Assembly: GCA_003550445.1 (NCBI GenBank)
Contig: PUKG01000184.1
Location: forward strand, 1 to 8,155
Direction: 5' to 3'
DNA length: 8,155 nucleotides
From: Halobacteroidaceae bacterium
GTDB taxonomy: Bacteria > Bacillota > Halanaerobiia > B1SED10-174
Shown here one piece after another: positions 5,043-8,155 of the stretch; position 1 is the stretch's first letter; every line of letters begins with the position of its first letter. The notes under the pieces were generated by a model. The model searched no databases. It worked only from the letters and a program-made list of their open reading frames with translations, and was not told where the DNA came from. The translations under genes were made by a program, and so were the position numbers.

Positions 5043-6079
5043 AGGTAATTGGAGTAGCTGGAACGGCAAAAAACACAGGAAAAACAACCACAACCATGGC
5101 TTTAATTGAAACCGCAGGGGAAAAATCAATTCCCCTCGCGGTTACTTCAATTGGCCTGGACGGAGAAGAGTTTGATCAGGTAACAGGTTTGCCCAAACCT
5201 CGCCTTAAACTGCCTGAAGGGGCTTATATAATTACTGCTGAACGTTGTATTTCCGGGGGAACGGCAAGGTTGGAAACCGTGAAAGAACTTAAGGCTCAAA
5301 CCCCCTTGGGCAAACTTCACCTGGCCCGGGTTAAAAAAGAGGGAAGAGTTTTAATGGCCGGGCCCAATAACCGGCGAGATTTAGATGAGGTTACTCAAAG
5401 CCTTGAGGATAGTGGGGCGGAAATCCTTATTGTTGATGGCGCTTTAAACAGGATGGCGCCCCTTGCTGGAACGGACTTATTTATCCTGGCAACAGGGGCT
5501 GCCCGGACAAGCAATCTTGCAACTTTACGTCGCGAAACCAGGACTCTGGTAAAAGTATTAAATCTACCCCAAATGGTCCCGGGGGAAAAAACCAACCGGT
5601 CTTATATGATTTCTGAAACAGGAACGGTTTTTTTAGAAACCGATTCCCTGTTAAGTGGAGAAAAGGTTAAGAAGGTTTTTAATGGAAAGAGTGGAGTAAA
5701 AGAAATCAATATTAAAGGTGTTTTAACGGGAGAAGCCTTTGCGGAATTGGGAAAAATTGTTTCTCCGGAGGGTTGCCGGATAGTACTTTCCAACCCCATT
5801 AACCTTTTATTGGGAGAAAATCTCCAGGAACTAAATAAAGCAGTGGACAACTGGTTAAAATCAGGAGGAAAGCTCGGTGTTGAATTTGGGCTTTCTCTCC
5901 AGGCAATAACAATTAACCCGTTTTTCCCCGATTGGCAGGAAAGAGGTCGCTTTTACCAGCCCCGTTTTGTGGAAGAGAAGGATCTGAAAAATAGTTTCCG
6001 TTCTCTGGGGGTCCCCGTAATAAATGTGGTTCGTGAGGGTGGAAATAGATTGTGGGGAGCCGTATTTTCTGAGAAGTAG
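5039..6079 (+). CDS. P-loop NTPase-like protein, possible mutase reactivation factor
   Basis: A 346-residue cytosolic protein whose ATG overlaps the stop of the mutase-like gene (ATGA), so translation is coupled. The N-terminus has a Walker A loop, GTAKNTGKTT (Gly8 to Lys15-Thr16). SIGLDGEE (about residues 37-44) is a probable switch/nucleotide-sensing segment, followed by LPKPRLKLPEG. AEILIVDGA (Asp133) is a good Walker B. The C-terminal half (about 190-346) is alpha/beta without a motif I recognise. The KNTGKTT form recalls MobB/SIMIBI-type NTPases. Cobalamin mutases inactivate during turnover and usually have a chaperone or reactivase encoded next door (MutL, MeaB and Kam/Or cluster proteins). 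I recall the KamB-type reactivase subunit of lysine 5,6-aminomutase as having a similar start, but could not check it. Position and motifs make the reactivase role plausible, not shown. It could instead have another role, such as cobalamin or cofactor handling. Confidence 0.7.
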   Translation: MKVIGVAGTAKNTGKTTTTMALIETAGEKSIPLAVTSIGLDGEEFDQVTGLPKPRLKLPEGAYIITAERCISGGTARLETVKELKAQTPLGKLHLARVKKEGRVLMAGPNNRRDLDEVTQSLEDSGAEILIVDGALNRMAPLAGTDLFILATGAARTSNLATLRRETRTLVKVLNLPQMVPGEKTNRSYMISETGTVFLETDSLLSGEKVKKVFNGKSGVKEINIKGVLTGEAFAELGKIVSPEGCRIVLSNPINLLLGENLQELNKAVDNWLKSGGKLGVEFGLSLQAITINPFFPDWQERGRFYQPRFVEEKDLKNSFRSLGVPVINVVREGGNRLWGAVFSEK

Positions 6080-6149
6080 TTGAAGGATTCTTTCTTTTCT
6101 CCCCGAATAAATAAAGTAGCCAGGAAGAAATTAAATTTTTTACTTTTGC

Positions 6150-6185
6150 CGGGACAAAAAATTACCGGCGGGACCAGGAAGTCCC
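6150..6185 (+). promoter_or_regulatory. Putative CggR operator (direct repeats) upstream of cggR
   Basis: CGGGAC occurs at 6150-6155 and again at 6169-6174, 19 bases apart. The second copy is followed by AAGTCCC. The known Bacillus subtilis operator is two CGGGAC-N6-TGTC repeats with 20-base periodicity, so the CGGGAC halves match and the TGTC halves are degenerate (TTAC and AGTC). Two short inverted repeats overlap it: GCCGG/CCGGC (6148-6152/6165-6169) and GGGAC/GTCCC (6170-6174/6181-6185). It ends just before the Shine-Dalgarno of cggR, which implies autoregulation of cggR-gap by fructose-1,6-bisphosphate-responsive CggR. I see no convincing -35/-10 pair in 6080-6150, although the region is AT-rich. 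Confidence 0.6.
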
Positions 6186-6193
6186 AGAGGTGA
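6186..6193 (+). promoter_or_regulatory. Shine-Dalgarno deciding the cggR start
   Basis: AGAGGTGA lies five bases before GTG 6199. The in-frame GTG at 6190 falls inside this site, so 6199 is the better start. Confidence 0.65.
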
Positions 6194-6198
6194 AAGAT

Positions 6199-7281
6199 GT
6201 GCCGAATTTATGGGAGCTACAACAAAAAATTGTACCTGATTTAAACCAACAACTGCTTAAAAGGTACAATATACTGAGAACCATATATCATTTCCAACCC
6301 CTGGGGCGCAGGCTTTTGGCCAGGCGAATTGGCTTTAGCGAAAGAGAGGTCAGGGGAGACCTGGAATTTTTCGGCAGACAGGGTTTTGTTCGTAATTCTT
6401 CCGCCGGAGCAAAATTAACTCCGGAAGGAGAAAAAATCCTTTTATCACTGGAGAAGTTGATTAGAAAAGTCCAGGGAACACAGGAACAGGAAAAGATCCT
6501 AAAAAGATACCTGGGCCTCAAGGAGGTTATTATAGTTCCCGGAGAGGGAGATAAAATTTTGCGAAGGGAGGAATTAGCCCGCCAGGTAGGGAATTACCTC
6601 CATGAAAGGATTGGTGAAGAAGGGGTTCTAGCAGTTACTGGAGGAACAACTCTTGCTGCGGTAGCAAAGGCAATGCATAGGGGCCGGAAAAAAAGAACCC
6701 AACTTACAGTTGTCCCCGGCAGGGGAGGCCTTGGGGAAAAAATGGAATTAGAGGCAAATACAATTTCTGCAGAAATTGCCAATGCTTTAGGGGCCCAGTA
6801 CCGTCTTTTGTATCTCCCGGACAGCAGCAATCCAAAGACCCTGGCAGCATTGAAAGAAGAACCCGCGGTTGCAGAAGTTCTGGGACTTTTAAAAAATACC
6901 GATGTTTTGCTCCACGGGATTGGAGTTGCCCGGGAAATGGCAGAACGTAGAAAGCTCCCTCCAGAGGAGATTGAAATTATTTTGAAGCGGGGAGCTGTGG
7001 GAGAAGCTTTTGGTTATTATTTTAATTCCCTGGGAAGAGTTGTTTATATCACCCCCAGCGTGGGAATTAAATTGGAAGATCTAGAAAAAATAAACAAGGT
7101 TATTGCCGTGGCAGGAGGGATAGAAAAAGCAGAAGCCATTATTTCTGCTGTTAATTCTTCTTATCAGGATGTTCTCATTACCGATTCAGAGGCTGCTTCG
7201 GCAATAATAAAAAAAATCAAAGAGGAGGGTTCAACTTATGACAGTAAAAATAGGGATCAATGGGTTTGGAGCGATTGGTAG
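6199..7281 (+). CDS. cggR: Central glycolytic genes regulator, SorC/DeoR-type sugar-binding repressor
   Basis: A 360-residue repressor, close to the usual 340-350 length. Residues about 15-80 hold an N-terminal winged helix (PLGRRLLARRIGFSEREVRG, then LEFFGRQGFV). Residues about 100-340 form the SorC-type sugar-phosphate-binding domain with family landmarks: LAVTGGTTLAAVA (about 144-156, phosphate contact), VVPGRGGLGE (171-180), EANTISAEIANALG, YLPDSS, and LLHGIG (237-242) followed by the variable effector-loop region. In Bacillus, CggR represses the gapA-led glycolytic operon and is relieved by fructose-1,6-bisphosphate. Identity is supported by gap immediately downstream and by CGGGAC repeats upstream. 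The last 14 or so residues, beyond the usual end near ITDSEAASAIIKK, form an odd Trp-rich tail (ending VWSDW) whose DNA overlaps the start of gap by 44 bases; the extension looks like a lost or displaced stop codon. No frameshift is needed to read the protein. Confidence 0.9.
   Translation: MPNLWELQQKIVPDLNQQLLKRYNILRTIYHFQPLGRRLLARRIGFSEREVRGDLEFFGRQGFVRNSSAGAKLTPEGEKILLSLEKLIRKVQGTQEQEKILKRYLGLKEVIIVPGEGDKILRREELARQVGNYLHERIGEEGVLAVTGGTTLAAVAKAMHRGRKKRTQLTVVPGRGGLGEKMELEANTISAEIANALGAQYRLLYLPDSSNPKTLAALKEEPAVAEVLGLLKNTDVLLHGIGVAREMAERRKLPPEEIEIILKRGAVGEAFGYYFNSLGRVVYITPSVGIKLEDLEKINKVIAVAGGIEKAEAIISAVNSSYQDVLITDSEAASAIIKKIKEEGSTYDSKNRDQWVWSDW
7222..7229 (+). promoter_or_regulatory. Shine-Dalgarno of gap, inside cggR
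   Basis: GAGGAGGG lies eight bases before ATG 7238 and inside the end of cggR. It is a strong site, in line with high expression of a glycolytic enzyme independent of how much CggR is made. Confidence 0.75.
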
Positions 7282-8155
7282 GAGGGCACTGCGTTATGCC
7301 TGGAACAATCCCAACGTAGAAATTGTTGCCTGTAATGACCTGGCGGATCCAAAAACACTTGCTTATCTTCTTCAGTATGATTCCCATTATGGTCGTTTTC
7401 CTGGAAAAGTTGAAGTAAAAGACGATCGACTGGTTATTGATGGGAAAGATTTAATGATTTTTGAGGAAAAAGACCCGGCAAAATTGCCCTGGGGAGAGCT
7501 TGGAGTGGAAGTTGTCCTGGAGGCCACAGGAGTTTTTACAGAGGCAGAAAAAGCTAAAGCTCACCTAAAAGGGGGAGCAAAAAAAGTAATTATTGCTGCT
7601 CCGGCAAAAAATGAGGACATAACAATTGTTATGGGAGTAAATGAAGACTGGTATGATCCCAACCAGCACCATATAATTTCCAATGCATCCTGCACAACTA
7701 ACTGCCTTGCTCCGGTTGCTAAAGTTCTCCACGAGAAATTTGGGATCAAAAGGGGTTTAATGACTACCGTTCATGCTTATACTGCCGGGCAGAAAATTCT
7801 TGATGCACCTGCCGGAAAACTTGCCCGGGGACGTGCTGCAGCCCAAAACATAGTTCCCACAACAACGGGTGCGGCAAAAGCCGTTACTCTTGTATTGCCA
7901 GAGCTGGAAGGGAAAATGAATGGGATGGCAATGCGGGTCCCAACTCCCGTTGTTTCAATAGTTGACCTTGTCGCCGAGGTGGAAAAACCTGCTTCCGTTG
8001 AAGAAATAAATGCTGCCATGAAAGAAGCAGCAGGTGGAAAGATGAAAGGAATTTTGGGGTACGAAGAAATGCCCCTTGTTTCAAAGGATTTCCAGGGAGA
8101 TAGCCGGTCTTCAATTTTTGATGCCACTCAAACAATGGTAATTGAAGGAAAAATG
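7238..8155 (+). CDS. gap: Type I glyceraldehyde-3-phosphate dehydrogenase (3' partial)
   Basis: The first 306 residues, open to the window end at a codon boundary; about 30 C-terminal residues are missing. The enzyme oxidises and phosphorylates glyceraldehyde 3-phosphate with NAD(P). The N-terminal Rossmann domain starts VKIGINGFGAIGR, with Asp34 in CNDLADP favouring NAD over NADP. The catalytic site is SNASCTTNC with Cys152 and His179 in TVHAYT. Phosphate-site segments PTTTGAAKAV and MAMRVPTPVVS are present, as is the late SSIFDATQTMVIEG block. Two positions differ from the classical enzyme: Ala11 replaces the usual Arg of GFGRIGR, and YTAGQKILD replaces the common YTNDQRILD. The core is otherwise intact, so an active enzyme is likely. 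It follows cggR as in many Firmicutes; pgk, tpiA and others would be expected beyond the window. Confidence 0.95.
   Translation, partial: MTVKIGINGFGAIGRRALRYAWNNPNVEIVACNDLADPKTLAYLLQYDSHYGRFPGKVEVKDDRLVIDGKDLMIFEEKDPAKLPWGELGVEVVLEATGVFTEAEKAKAHLKGGAKKVIIAAPAKNEDITIVMGVNEDWYDPNQHHIISNASCTTNCLAPVAKVLHEKFGIKRGLMTTVHAYTAGQKILDAPAGKLARGRAAAQNIVPTTTGAAKAVTLVLPELEGKMNGMAMRVPTPVVSIVDLVAEVEKPASVEEINAAMKEAAGGKMKGILGYEEMPLVSKDFQGDSRSSIFDATQTMVIEGKM

Noticed and set aside
6080..6113. TTGAAG (6080) with TAAATA (6108) as a sigma-A promoter for cggR
   Set aside because: The 22-base spacer is too long and both hexamers are weak.
7777..8127. Minus-strand open frames over gap
   Set aside because: Complementary shadows of a highly conserved glycolytic gene.

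Overview
The window looks like a piece of a low-to-moderate G+C Gram-positive (Bacillota, probably clostridial and anaerobic) chromosome. The reasons are the cggR-gap pair (CggR is a Firmicute regulator), strong purine-rich Shine-Dalgarno sites, frequent TTG/GTG starts, tightly packed genes and Lys/Glu-rich proteins. Every gene I can support is on the + strand. The species cannot be named from this sequence.

Region 1 (1-2163): the end of an unrecognised gene, then a RidA-family protein starting on TTG one base after it, then a 483-residue fold-type-I PLP enzyme whose substrate I cannot name. A perfect 13-bp hairpin closes this unit.

Region 2 (2164-2292): a short intergenic leader with a strong intrinsic terminator and an alternative, mutually exclusive hairpin just upstream of it.

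Region 3 (2293-6079): four tightly coupled genes: (a) a regulator joining an atypical winged helix to a FadR-type FCD ligand domain, (b) an orphan protein of about 78-86 residues, (c) a 594-residue protein with an N-terminal cobalamin-binding domain fused to a region resembling the glutamate mutase large subunit, and (d) a P-loop protein overlapping it by ATGA. The most economical reading is a cobalamin-dependent carbon-skeleton mutase or aminomutase, its possible small partner, a possible reactivation NTPase and a ligand-sensing regulator. With the upstream PLP enzyme and RidA (which clears reactive enamines/imines), the cassette suggests an anaerobic amino-acid or amine fermentation route. 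Its substrate is unknown, and it does not match the gene orders I know for glutamate, lysine or ornithine mutases. This is the candidate undescribed system here.

Region 4 (6080-8155): a 110-119-base gap with CggR-type direct repeats, then cggR and the start of gap (glyceraldehyde-3-phosphate dehydrogenase), which runs off the window. This is the conserved glycolytic module; here gap begins inside the end of cggR, and the dehydrogenase has changes at normally invariant cofactor-site residues.

There is no gene-free stretch over 300 bases, and I see no tRNA, rRNA, CRISPR, IS element or attachment site.
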